A stretch of DNA of 64,000 nucleotides, taken from Duganella aceris (lineage in GTDB: Bacteria > Pseudomonadota > Gammaproteobacteria > Burkholderiales > Burkholderiaceae_D). The position numbers and the translations under genes are program-made. How positions within the stretch are numbered: the stretch's first letter is position 1; every line of letters starts with the position of its first letter. Below are positions 18,405 through 26,622 of this stretch, in pieces. The notes under the pieces were generated by a model that was not told the DNA's origin, searched no databases, and saw nothing but the letters and a program-made list of their open reading frames with translations. The DNA lies in contig NZ_JAADJT010000017.1 in the NCBI RefSeq assembly GCF_011090165.1, forward strand, positions 38,041-102,040, given 5' to 3'.

Positions 18405-20503
18405 GCGCCGTACCAGCCCGCGTCGATGAAGTATTCGCGGCCGGAGCAGCGCGCCGCGCTATCGGACGACAGGAACAAGGCCATCGCCGCCACGTCGTGG
18501 ATCTGCACGCGTTGCGGCAGGACCTGGCCGGCCAGGATGCGGGCTTCTTCTTCCGGCGTATGCCACAGCGCCTCCTGGCGCGGCGTGCGCACGCCGCCCG
18601 GGATGATGCAGTTGACGCGGATGTTGTCGCGGCCAAGGTCGCGCGCCAGGCCGCGCGTCATGCCTTCGATGGCGGCTTTGGCCATCATGTAGAGAGTCAG
18701 GTCGGGCAGCGCCAGGTGCCAGGAGATCGAACCGAAGTTCAGGATCACGCCGCCGCCCGATGCGCGCATGCCTTCCACCACCGCCTGCGCGCAGAAGTAT
18801 TGGTGGCGCAGGTTGACCGCCATGCGCTGTTCCCAGTAAGCCGGGGTGACGTCGGCCAGCGAGTGGCGGTCGTCGTTGGCGGCGTTGTTGACCAGGACGT
18901 CGACCGGGCCGATGGCTTCGAACACCGCCGCCAGCGCCGACAGGTCGGTCAGGTCGCAGGGGACGAAGACGGGAGGCGTCGGCAGGCCGGCCAGCGAGGC
19001 TTGCAGCGCGCGCGAATCCTTTTCCGCGATGTCGAGGAAAGTGACCAAGGCGCCCTGGCGGGCGAAAGCCTCCACCATGCCGGCGCCGATGCCGCTGCCG
19101 CCGCCGGTGACGACGACGCGCTTGCCGGCCAGGCTAGGATAGATCGCCTGCTCCGGCGTGGTCGCCTGCCGCGCCTTGCCGCCGCCCGCCGCAGCACGCG
19201 CAGCGACGGCACCGGCCGCAACCACCGCAACCGCCGCCTCGCTCGCACCGGGCACGCCACGCAGGTCGGCCGCCGCAGCCACGCTGGCCGCAGCGGCCGC
19301 ACCGATCGTGCCGATCGTGCCGCCCGCTTGAGCCGCCGCACCGTTGCGCGCACGCTCCAGCAATGCGCGCACACCGTAAGTCCACGGCGCGATCGCATCG
19401 CTGCGCTGCACGTGATTGACCAGCGCGCCGAGCGACGGCGTGGAAATCGTCACCCGATCGCCCAGATGATGCGTGAAGCCCGCCCCCGGCGCATCGCGAT
19501 CCTTAATCGGCGAGAACATCGTCCCGAGGAACAGCATGAACCCATCCGGATATTGATGATGCGGCCCACAAGTCTGCGCCACCAGATCCAGCGGATCGCG
19601 GCTGATCTCGCGCATGCGGCTGGCTCCGTGCAGACGGAAATCATCGTCCGCGCCCTCGATCAACATGCTCAACTCCGCATTGCGTATCGTATCGATGGTG
19701 AACCGCTCATCGAACAAGCGAATGAATGGCCCGATGGCGCAGGAACCGTTGTTGTCCTTGGCCTTGCCGAGCAAGAGCGCACTACGCCCCTCGATATCGC
19801 GCAGATTGACGTCATTGCCCAACGTCGCGCCGACCACCTGCGCCTTGCTGTTGACCGCCAAAACGATCTCCGGCTCCGGATTATTCCACTTCGAATCCGG
19901 ATGCAGGCCGACGTCCGCGCCGGCGCCGACCGCCGACATCGGCTGCGACTTGGAGAACACCTCGGCATACGGCCCGATGCCGACCTCCATATACTGCGAC
20001 CAGGCCCCGCGCGCGATGAACTGCTGCTTGAGCTGCTCCGCCTCCGGAGACCCCGGCCTGATGGACGACAGATCCGCCCCGATATCCTTGAGCAGCGCCG
20101 CGCGCAACTCATCGGCGCGGGCGGCGTCGCCACCGGCCTGCTCCTCGATCACCCGCTCCAGCAGGCTGACCGCGAAAGTGACGCCGCACGCCTTGATCGC
20201 CTGCAGATCGCAAGGCGCCAGCAGGCGCGGCACCGCGTCGCCGTCATCCTTGCGCAGCGCGGCCGCCAGCAGATCCCGCACCGGCCCGAGCGACACGCCC
20301 GGCGCCGCGCGCGCGATCTCCAGCACATCGCCGCGCTCCAGCAGATCGGACATCGTCGGAGCATGCGCCGAGATATCGAACACTTCGCCGGCGCGCACCG
20401 CCACCACGCAAGGTCCGTTGACGTCGCCGTGACGCCAGACGCGTCCCACCAGCACAGCGCTCGCCACATCATCGGGCAACAGCGAATTGATATTAGTTTC
20501 CAA
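18401..20503 (-). CDS. Fused 2-keto-3-deoxy-xylonate dehydratase (XylX, FAH family) and D-xylose dehydrogenase (XylB, SDR)
   Basis: Start placed at a TTG (METNINSLLPDD...) because GGAG lies at proper distance and the alignment with XylX begins here; an ATG at 20524 is the alternative. Residues 1-385 form a fumarylacetoacetase-like domain of the XylX type (PEIVLAVNSKAQVVGATLGNDVNLRDIEG, SCAIGPFIRLFD). An Ala/Gly/Val-rich linker of about 65 residues follows. Residues about 453-700 are an SDR closely resembling Caulobacter XylB: IYPSLAGKRVVVTGGGSGIG, LVNNAANDDRH, NFGSISWHLALPDLTLY with catalytic Tyr and YMMAK Lys. One chain therefore performs the first and a late step of the Weimberg pathway. 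First gene of the xylD-xylFGH operon, with the shared operator 60 bp upstream. Lactonase and ketoglutarate-semialdehyde dehydrogenase genes are not in the window. Confidence 0.9.
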   Translation of the reverse strand: METNINSLLPDDVASAVLVGRVWRHGDVNGPCVVAVRAGEVFDISAHAPTMSDLLERGDVLEIARAAPGVSLGPVRDLLAAALRKDDGDAVPRLLAPCDLQAIKACGVTFAVSLLERVIEEQAGGDAARADELRAALLKDIGADLSSIRPGSPEAEQLKQQFIARGAWSQYMEVGIGPYAEVFSKSQPMSAVGAGADVGLHPDSKWNNPEPEIVLAVNSKAQVVGATLGNDVNLRDIEGRSALLLGKAKDNNGSCAIGPFIRLFDERFTIDTIRNAELSMLIEGADDDFRLHGASRMREISRDPLDLVAQTCGPHHQYPDGFMLFLGTMFSPIKDRDAPGAGFTHHLGDRVTISTPSLGALVNHVQRSDAIAPWTYGVRALLERARNGAAAQAGGTIGTIGAAAAASVAAAADLRGVPGASEAAVAVVAAGAVAARAAAGGGKARQATTPEQAIYPSLAGKRVVVTGGGSGIGAGMVEAFARQGALVTFLDIAEKDSRALQASLAGLPTPPVFVPCDLTDLSALAAVFEAIGPVDVLVNNAANDDRHSLADVTPAYWEQRMAVNLRHQYFCAQAVVEGMRASGGGVILNFGSISWHLALPDLTLYMMAKAAIEGMTRGLARDLGRDNIRVNCIIPGGVRTPRQEALWHTPEEEARILAGQVLPQRVQIHDVAAMALFLSSDSAARCSGREYFIDAGWYGA

Positions 20504-20562
20504 GGTCTCTTCTCCAGGCTTCATGCAAATAGCGTGGAAGATTTTGACCTTAATCGGAGAGG

Positions 20563-20586
20563 GCCGCAATTATGAAACTCACCAAT
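20563..20586 (-). promoter_or_regulatory. XylR-type operator upstream of the xylose operon (site X)
   Basis: Plus-strand reading is GCCGCAATT, AT, GAAAC, TCACCAAT, matching sites T and G at 21 of 24 positions or better. It ends 60 bp before the TTG start of the XylX-XylB gene. On the coding strand TTTCAT inside the motif and TAAGGT 19 bases further may be -35 and -10 elements. Confidence 0.75.
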
Positions 20587-20610
20587 CGCGGTCATGTTTT
20601 AAGTGAGCCC

Positions 20611-20694
20611 GGTGTCAGTGCCGACATTCGGACACGAGCTGGTCCGTAACAATCGTTACGGACCAGCTCGTGTCCGAATGTCGGCACTGACACC
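20611..20694. repeat. Perfect 40-bp-arm inverted repeat (giant hairpin)
   Basis: The arm at 20611-20650 is repeated as its exact reverse complement at 20655-20694 around the loop AATC. It lies between the xylR stop (20705) and the xylose-operon operator. A T8 run follows on the plus strand at 20697-20704. It may act as a terminator for xylR and insulate the two units, or be a small mobile or REP-like element. No coding potential. Confidence 0.9.
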
Positions 20695-20704
20695 TCGCTT
20701 TTTT

Positions 20705-21940
20705 TTACGCTACGTTGCGGAGATCACCCAACTCCGGCGCCGGCAAGGCCGAGCCATCGTCGACGCAACCCTGCATCGCCCGGTCCTGGTAGCCGCGCGG
20801 CGTGCATCCAAGCTCGCGCTTGAACACCGCATGCATATACTGCACCGACGTGAAGCCGCAACTCAAAGCCACGTCGGCAATGCTGCGGTCGCCGCGCGCC
20901 AGCTGCGACGTCGCCGCATCCAGCTTGAAGCGCAAGATCACATCATGCACGCTGCAATTAAGCTCCTGCCTGAAATACGATTCCAGCGACGAGCGCGAGA
21001 TGCCCACATACTCCGCCACCTGGTGCGTCTTGATGCCCTGGCAGGCGTACTGCCGTATGAAGTGGCGCGCCCGCATCACGTGCGGATGCTTGGGCGCTTC
21101 GTGCTGCGTCGACGCCAGCACGTTGATGCCGACCGGCGGCACCAGCACCCGCGTCCCGCTCATGCGCACGCCGTGCAGCATCTGATCCAGCAGATGCGCG
21201 GCGGTGCGGCCCATCTGCTGCGCGCCCTGGATCACGGAACTCAAGGGGATCCGCGTCAGCATGCGCGCCAGCGGATCGTTGTCGATGCCGATCAAGGCCA
21301 CCTGCTCCGGCACCGCGATGCCGGCCATGATACAAGCCTGCATCAGCTGCCGCGCGCGCGCGTCGGTGACGGCGATGATGCCGACCGGCTTCGGCAAACT
21401 CTCCAGCCACTTGATCTGCTGCTCCACCGCCTCGTCCCACGACGCCGCGCTGGTGCCCAGGCCGCGATAGATATGCGGCTCCATCTTGTCCTGGCTGAGC
21501 AGCGTGCGGAACGCGTGCTCGCGCTCCTGCGCCCAGCGGTTCTCCTGCGCCTCCGGCAGGCTGAACATCGCGAAGTGGCGCAGCCCGGCCTCGATCAAAT
21601 GATCGTGCGCCATCTTGATCAGCTTGAAATTGTCGGTCGCCACATACGGCACGTTTTCCGGATACGCGTGCTGGTTCTCGTACGAGCCGCCCACCGCGAC
21701 CACCGGCACCCGGCTGCGCGTCAACGCCGCCGCCACCGCCGGATCGTCGAAATCGGCGATGATGCCGTCGCCCTGCCAATGCTCGATGCCGGGCAGGCGC
21801 AGCCGGAAGTCCTCCTCCAGGAACAAGTCCCAGGAGGCGCGCGTGCTGCTCAAATACGCGGCGATGCCGGCGATGACCTCGCGGTCGAAGATCTTGTTCG
21901 CATTAAACAGCAGCGCAATCCGGTGTGACTTCATCTGCAT
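20705..21940 (-). CDS. xylR: Xylose operon activator XylR (LacI-like sensor plus AraC HTH)
   Basis: Start set at MQMKSHRIALLFNANK; 411 residues. The N-terminal 280 residues are a periplasmic-binding-protein-like sensor close to E. coli XylR: ALLFNANKIFDREVIAGI, DGIIADFDDPAVAAAL, VGGSYENQHAYPENVPYVATDN, GIIAVTDARARQLMQ. The last 100 residues are an AraC-type double HTH (HQVAEYVGISRSSLESYF, IADVALSCGFTSVQYMHAVFKRELG). In E. coli XylR binds D-xylose and activates the xyl operons. Here it sits between two of the three units carrying the shared 24-bp motif and is the obvious candidate regulator. A weaker copy of the motif (22030-22049) lies before the gene, suggesting autoregulation. Confidence 0.94.
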   Translation of the reverse strand: MQMKSHRIALLFNANKIFDREVIAGIAAYLSSTRASWDLFLEEDFRLRLPGIEHWQGDGIIADFDDPAVAAALTRSRVPVVAVGGSYENQHAYPENVPYVATDNFKLIKMAHDHLIEAGLRHFAMFSLPEAQENRWAQEREHAFRTLLSQDKMEPHIYRGLGTSAASWDEAVEQQIKWLESLPKPVGIIAVTDARARQLMQACIMAGIAVPEQVALIGIDNDPLARMLTRIPLSSVIQGAQQMGRTAAHLLDQMLHGVRMSGTRVLVPPVGINVLASTQHEAPKHPHVMRARHFIRQYACQGIKTHQVAEYVGISRSSLESYFRQELNCSVHDVILRFKLDAATSQLARGDRSIADVALSCGFTSVQYMHAVFKRELGCTPRGYQDRAMQGCVDDGSALPAPELGDLRNVA

Positions 21941-22071
21941 TTCAACTACCCCGATCCGAGACATATGTGGCCTTCCAGACATTGTCACATAACCAGCGGG
22001 TGGTGCAGATATGAAAAATTTCGCTTTATCCATAACGAATTTGACTAAATTCTGAAAAGTAATTACGTTTT

Positions 22072-23970
22072 TTACTGCTGTGCAGCATACGGACGGCCGT
22101 AAACGATGCCCCGCCCGGCCGTGCTCATGTAGACCACGCCGAAGGTATTCATGTCGCCGACCACGAATTGCGCGTCGCCCGGACCGCCGTATTGGTGCTG
22201 GTCGTCGTTAACGCGCAGCCAGCTGGCGCCACTGTCGGTCGAGCGAAACACCCCGCGCACGCCGTCGACGGTGCCCCAGATGTAGACCGTCGGATAGTCG
22301 ACGCCCGGCGCGGCCTTGCCGAATCCGACCGCCGCCGCGTAGCTCACTCCGCGCAGGTTGGCGAAGTGGTTGCCGGAATCGGTGGACCGCGCCAAGCCGC
22401 CGTCGTACAGCGCGACCCAGATATCGCCCTCGCGCCCCGGCGCCGCCCGCACCGCGCGCGATCCCTTGGCCGACGCCAGCCTGGCCACGGTCGGCGCGAA
22501 GCTGGCGCCGCCGTCGATGCTGCGCAACAGGCCGTTGCCGCGCAAGGCGTAGAACTTGCGCGGATTGACCGGATCAGCCACCGGCCGCGCGCCGCCCAGG
22601 CCCAGCACCGGCGTCCAGCTGTCGCCGTCATCCAGGCTGTAAAAGCTGTCGATCGATTTTTCCGGGCTGTGGACCAGCACCTTGCCGTCCGCGCTGAGCG
22701 CCAGCTGGCCCTTGACGCCCTTGATGACGCCGGACTTGCGCCACGTGACGCCCATGTCGCGCGACACATACATCGCATTGCCGGCGCGCGCCACCACCTG
22801 CGGATTCTGCGCCGCGAAGTCCAGGCCCCAGGTCGTGCCCATGGTCGGCTTGTGGATCGGCGCATACTGCGTCACATCGGTATGGCGGAAGCCGTCGTAG
22901 TCGCCGATGGCCGAAATCAGCGGCCCGCCCGGGATGCTGACCAGATTCAAAGGCACCGATTCCTCCAGTCCCCGGTCCTCGAACTTCCACACCGCCGGCG
23001 TGGCGTGAATATCCGACGACTTGAAGATGCCGTTGCCGGAGACAACCATCACGGTATTGGTGTCGAAGGGATCGAACTCGATGCTCGCGGTCCAGTGGAT
23101 AAAGCTGCCCGCGATCCAACTGACGCCATTCGCATCGATCTTCACGCCCTGGTCGACGATACTCTTCCAGCTTTTGCCGCCGTCCAGCGTCTCGAAGAAC
23201 TTGTCGCCGATGGTGCCGCCCGGGTTGGAATAGTAGTCGATGGTCGAGACGATCATTCGCTTGCCATTGCGCGGATCGACCGTGATGCCGGCGTAGGCGC
23301 GGTTCAGCGGCGGCGAGACATCGTTCCACGTGCCGGCGGCGATATCGTACTGCCACACGCCGCCCTCCTCCATCGCCTCGCCCTTGGCCTTGTCCGCATG
23401 CGGCCCGGCGCCCTGCGCGTAAGCCACCACCAGCTTGCCGTCGGCGATGACGGCGCGGTTGGGCATCAGCTTCGACGGGCCGCCGGTGAGCGCGCTGAAG
23501 CTCTTGCCGCCGTCGGCCGACATGTACATATTCTCGCCGACCGCGCCGTAGCGCGACACGCCGACAAACATCCTGCCGCGATCCAACAGCAGGAAGCTGA
23601 TGCCGTTCTTGTTCGGCGTGGTGGTCACGTCGAGGCCATCGAGATGGCGCCAGCTCAAGCCCTCGTCGACGCTCTTGAAGATGCCGTTGGCGCGCGTGCC
23701 GACATACAGGATCTTGCCGTCGACCGGATCGACCTGCAATTTCTCGCCGGTGCCGCGCCCCATGCCGTTGCCGTGCACCTTGAACTGGCCGGTGACGTCG
23801 ATCTTGGTGAAAGTCTTGCCGTAGTCGCTGGACTTGAGCATGGTGCTGGCGCCGTCGTTCATGTAGGCGATGCCGGTGGACATATACACCTTGTTGGGCG
23901 CGTTCGGATCGATGGCGATCGACTCCACGCCCAGGATGCCGGTCTCCTTATCGGAGACCCAGTCCATCAA
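22072..23970 (-). CDS. GH74 endo-xyloglucanase, C-terminal part (separated by frameshift)
   Basis: A 632-codon frame beginning LMDWVSDKETGILGVESIAIDP, the usual second blade of a GH74 beta-propeller, and running through repeated sialidase-like Asp-box motifs (SSDYGKTF, SVDEGLSW, SADGGKSF, SLDDGDSW, STDSGNHF, STDSGASW) to GRGIVYG at the end. AIGDYDGFRHTDV contains a second catalytic Asp candidate. The first blade and first catalytic Asp lie in the preceding frame; inserting one A in the A9 tract at 23982-23990 restores W-D-A-K-K-K-S-W-Q-P-L-M-D-W. GH74 enzymes cut the beta-1,4-glucan backbone of xyloglucan. Without frame restoration this piece has neither its start nor its export signal. Treat it and the next entry as one gene. 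Confidence 0.85.
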   Translation of the reverse strand: MMDWVSDKETGILGVESIAIDPNAPNKVYMSTGIAYMNDGASTMLKSSDYGKTFTKIDVTGQFKVHGNGMGRGTGEKLQVDPVDGKILYVGTRANGIFKSVDEGLSWRHLDGLDVTTTPNKNGISFLLLDRGRMFVGVSRYGAVGENMYMSADGGKSFSALTGGPSKLMPNRAVIADGKLVVAYAQGAGPHADKAKGEAMEEGGVWQYDIAAGTWNDVSPPLNRAYAGITVDPRNGKRMIVSTIDYYSNPGGTIGDKFFETLDGGKSWKSIVDQGVKIDANGVSWIAGSFIHWTASIEFDPFDTNTVMVVSGNGIFKSSDIHATPAVWKFEDRGLEESVPLNLVSIPGGPLISAIGDYDGFRHTDVTQYAPIHKPTMGTTWGLDFAAQNPQVVARAGNAMYVSRDMGVTWRKSGVIKGVKGQLALSADGKVLVHSPEKSIDSFYSLDDGDSWTPVLGLGGARPVADPVNPRKFYALRGNGLLRSIDGGASFAPTVARLASAKGSRAVRAAPGREGDIWVALYDGGLARSTDSGNHFANLRGVSYAAAVGFGKAAPGVDYPTVYIWGTVDGVRGVFRSTDSGASWLRVNDDQHQYGGPGDAQFVVGDMNTFGVVYMSTAGRGIVYGRPYAAQQ

Positions 23971-25418
23971 GGGTTGCCAGCTTTTTTTTTAGCGTCCCAA
24001 CGATACGCGCCGCCGACGTCGGTCCGCGCGTAGATCAAATCCTTCTCGGTCTTACTGGTGATGATGCCGGAGACGAAGCCGCTGCCGCCGATGGCCACGT
24101 TATCCCACGCATACGCCAGCGACTCGCCGGCCAGCAGCTTTTCCAGCGCCGGCGCCATGGCCTTGGCCCAGATCTCGTAGCCCTTCTCGTTCGGGTGCAG
24201 CAGGTCCGGCATGATCTCCTTCGACAGCGTGCCATCCGCCTCCAGGAAGGCCTGGTTGATATTCAGGAAGAAGACCTTCTTGTTGTCGGCGTAGCCGGAA
24301 ATGATGCCGTTGACCTTCTCGTTAATCTGGCGCAGCTGGTCGTCCGGCTTCTCGCCGCGCGGGAAGATCGCCAGCAGCAGTATCTTCGTATCCGGCAGAC
24401 GCTGTTGCAGCTCGTCGATATTGCGCTTGATGCCGATGGCTGTGGTCTTCGGATCCTCCTGGCGATGGCCGGTGTTGTTGGTGCCGAACATCAGCACCGC
24501 CACCTTCGGCGCGATGCCGTCGACTTCACCATGCTGCAGGCGCCACAACACGTTCTCGGTGCGGTCGCCGCCGAAGCCCAGCGCCAGCCCGTTCAGCGAT
24601 TTGTAGTTGCGCTCCCAGACCGGCGCGCCGCTCTTCTCCCACCCCTCGGTGATCGAATCGCCGATGAACACCACCTGGCTGGTCTTGCCCAGCGCCTTGG
24701 CCTCTTCCAGTTTTTTCTCGTGTCGCGGAGTCCACCAGTTGATCGACCAGGATTCATTCAGCTTGTCCGGCGTGACCGAGACGGTCTTGTAATCCGGGCA
24801 GCTGGCGTTCGGCGTGCCCTTCGTCTGATACTTGACGTTGGCGATCGAGACCTCGCCGTTGCCGCTGCCATCGAGCGCGAACGGCTGCTTGACCGCGCTG
24901 AAATCGTCGCCCTCGCGAACGAAGCAGCTCATCGAAAACACCAGGTGCTGCCAGCCCTTGCCCGCGATCGCGCGCGCCGGCACCAGATACGGAATCGAAC
25001 GCTCGCACTTGTCGCCGCAGCCCACCTTGAAGGTGATGCCGCCGTTGGACAGCTCCTTGACGTTGACGTCCAGCGCCAGCACGCCCTTGGCGACGTAAGG
25101 CCGCAGGTCGACCGGCTTGCCGCCGTCGAGGCGCAGGCTGGAATACCAGGCGCCGTTGAAGCTCAAGGTCAGCGCATCGTTCTTTTTGGATTTGGTGGTC
25201 TTGCTGGCGCTGACCACGCTGGCCGGCACCTTGGGCTGGCGGTCGATCACCACCGAGTCGCCGTCGAGCTGCTTGCTGGTCTCGAAATCGGCGACGGTGA
25301 CATGCCACGAGGCCAGCGGCCGGCCGGCATACAGGTTCAAGTCCTGCGACGCCACCGCGAACGCGGGGGACGAACACACGGCCAGGGATGCGGCGAGGCG
25401 CCAGCTAATCATTTTCAT
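23967..25418 (-). CDS. Secreted ExoP_C-like module plus SGNH esterase plus first GH74 blade (frameshifted)
   Basis: Start at MKMISWRLAASLAVC, a signal peptide to residue 22. Residues about 25-185 resemble the galactose-binding-like C-terminal domain of ExoP-type GH3 enzymes (VPARAIAGKGWQHLVFSMSCF). Residues about 210-425 are an SGNH/GDSL hydrolase with the block I motif FIGDSITEGW (Ser near 252), GFGGDRTENV, FGTNNTGHR and DLLHPNEKGYEIW (Asp/His near 403). From residue about 436, AYAWDNVAIGGSGFVSGI and ARTDVGGAYRWD are the opening of GH74, including its first catalytic Asp. The frame then stops at KKKAGNP after nine A. Corrected, the product would be about 1115 residues: binding module, probable xyloglucan acetylesterase, endo-xyloglucanase. 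Operator site G lies about 55 bp upstream. Confidence 0.85.
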   Translation of the reverse strand: MKMISWRLAASLAVCSSPAFAVASQDLNLYAGRPLASWHVTVADFETSKQLDGDSVVIDRQPKVPASVVSASKTTKSKKNDALTLSFNGAWYSSLRLDGGKPVDLRPYVAKGVLALDVNVKELSNGGITFKVGCGDKCERSIPYLVPARAIAGKGWQHLVFSMSCFVREGDDFSAVKQPFALDGSGNGEVSIANVKYQTKGTPNASCPDYKTVSVTPDKLNESWSINWWTPRHEKKLEEAKALGKTSQVVFIGDSITEGWEKSGAPVWERNYKSLNGLALGFGGDRTENVLWRLQHGEVDGIAPKVAVLMFGTNNTGHRQEDPKTTAIGIKRNIDELQQRLPDTKILLLAIFPRGEKPDDQLRQINEKVNGIISGYADNKKVFFLNINQAFLEADGTLSKEIMPDLLHPNEKGYEIWAKAMAPALEKLLAGESLAYAWDNVAIGGSGFVSGIITSKTEKDLIYARTDVGGAYRWDAKKKAGNP

Positions 25419-25470
25419 GGGAATGTCTCGAGTATTTTTTGTCAGGACATTCTGCTGCTTACCGCGCCGC

Positions 25471-25494
25471 GCCGCAATTACGAAATTCACCAAT
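25471..25494 (-). promoter_or_regulatory. XylR-type operator upstream of the esterase/GH74 gene (site G)
   Basis: Plus-strand reading is GCCGCAATT, AC, GAAAT, TCACCAAT. The distance to the ATG (about 55 bp) is close to that of site X. On the coding strand TTTCGT and, 18 bases on, TAAGCA could be the promoter elements. It sits directly after the end of the neighbouring cupin gene. Confidence 0.75.
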
Positions 25495-25506
25495 ACCAAG
25501 TACGTT

Positions 25507-25821
25507 TTAGTCCACCATGGCGATATCGCCGCGATGTGCGACGAAGAACGAGGCGTCGCTGAGCGCCAGCGCGTTGTGCACGTCGCCATTGCGCAGCAAC
25601 AGCGTATCGCCCGGCCCCAGCTCGACGTCGCCGAAGCGGATACGCCCGGTCAGCATCAGGATTTGTTCCCAGCCGTCGTGGTCGTGCATCGGGAAGCGCG
25701 TGCCCTCCTTGAACTGCACGAAATAGCTGCCGTCCGTGTCGTCGTTCCATACGGTGGCCACGCGCATGCCTTCGATCGGGGTATCCGTCCAGTTGCGGTT
25801 CAGTTGTCGTTCCAAAATCAT
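25507..25821 (-). CDS. Small cupin-domain protein
   Basis: 104 residues forming one cupin_2 barrel: motif 1 MHDHDGWEQILMLTGRIRFG with two His and Glu, motif 2 PGDTLLLRNGDVHNAL with His. These would bind a divalent metal. ATG is preceded by AAGGAG at six to seven bases. It is transcribed away from the HD-hydrolase gene, and the 150-bp gap between them carries a perfect TetR-type palindrome, so the two are probably co-regulated. Function cannot be named from the cupin fold. Confidence 0.75.
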   Translation of the reverse strand: MILERQLNRNWTDTPIEGMRVATVWNDDTDGSYFVQFKEGTRFPMHDHDGWEQILMLTGRIRFGDVELGPGDTLLLRNGDVHNALALSDASFFVAHRGDIAMVD

Positions 25822-25844
25822 GATTTGCTCCTTGGTTAAGTTGG

Positions 25845-25858
25845 CTAACGAACGTTAG
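25845..25858. promoter_or_regulatory. Palindromic operator, probably for the nearby TetR protein
   Basis: CTAACG-AA-CGTTAG is a perfect inverted repeat in the divergent gap between the cupin and HD-hydrolase genes. Its form fits TetR-family operators, and a TetR gene follows the HD gene at 26623-27216. The link is inferred. Confidence 0.6.
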
Positions 25859-25974
25859 GTTGCCTTCCCGACCAATCGCTGTCAAGGATTTACGCCCGCC
25901 TCGGGTGTTCACCCGATGGCCCGGGTTTGGCCGCGAGAACACAATCCAGCCATCAACCAACAAGGAGTCACATC

Positions 25975-26622
25975 ATGTTCAACTACCTCACTTTAACCGA
26001 ACGCTTCCCGGGCCTGCCCGCCACGCCCGTCATCATCGAAGCCTTCGACTACGCCCGCGAGCGCATGCCCGCCTACCTGTTCAACCACGTCGTGCGCAGC
26101 TGGATCTTTGCTTATCAGCTTGGGAAATTAAAAGGATTGTCGTACGACGCGGAAGTAGTGGCGATCTCCACCCTGCTACACGACCTGGGCCTGACCGCGC
26201 ACGCCGACGGCCCGCACCGCTTCGAAGTCAACGGCGCCGCCGTGGCCGTGGCCTTCGCCCGCGAGCGCGGCTTCGACGCGCGCCGCTGCCAGCTGGTCTG
26301 GGACGCCATCGCGCTGCACGCGACGCCGTCGATCGGATTCTTGAAGGAGCCGGAAGTGGCGCTGTGCGGCCGCGCCATCAGCGTCGACTTCGGCGCGCCG
26401 GATTATGAGGCTTTCGCGCAGGCCGATATCGACGCCATCGTCGCCGCCGTGCCGCGTCTGCAAATGAAGCGCGAGTTCGCCGCCTGCGCCTGCAAGATCG
26501 CGCACACCCGGCCGGAAACCACCTACGACAACTTCATCCGCGACTTCGGCGAGCGCTTCGTGCCCGGCTACCAGCGCATGTCGTGGGTGGACATGATCGC
26601 CGGCGGGCCGTTCAGCGAATAA
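25975..26622 (+). CDS. HD-domain hydrolase, cyanamide-hydratase-like
   Basis: Start at MFNYLTLTERFPG, with AAGGAG eight bases upstream; 215 residues. The HD metal site is visible as His (NHVVRSW, near residue 40), HD (TLLHDLGLTAH, near 71), and later conserved VWDAIALHAT. The overall pattern is that of the HD proteins annotated as cyanamide hydratase/Ddi2-like. The activity is uncertain, as many relatives have unknown substrates. Divergent from a cupin gene, convergent with the TetR gene (the stops abut at 26622/26623). Confidence 0.8.
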   Translation: MFNYLTLTERFPGLPATPVIIEAFDYARERMPAYLFNHVVRSWIFAYQLGKLKGLSYDAEVVAISTLLHDLGLTAHADGPHRFEVNGAAVAVAFARERGFDARRCQLVWDAIALHATPSIGFLKEPEVALCGRAISVDFGAPDYEAFAQADIDAIVAAVPRLQMKREFAACACKIAHTRPETTYDNFIRDFGERFVPGYQRMSWVDMIAGGPFSE

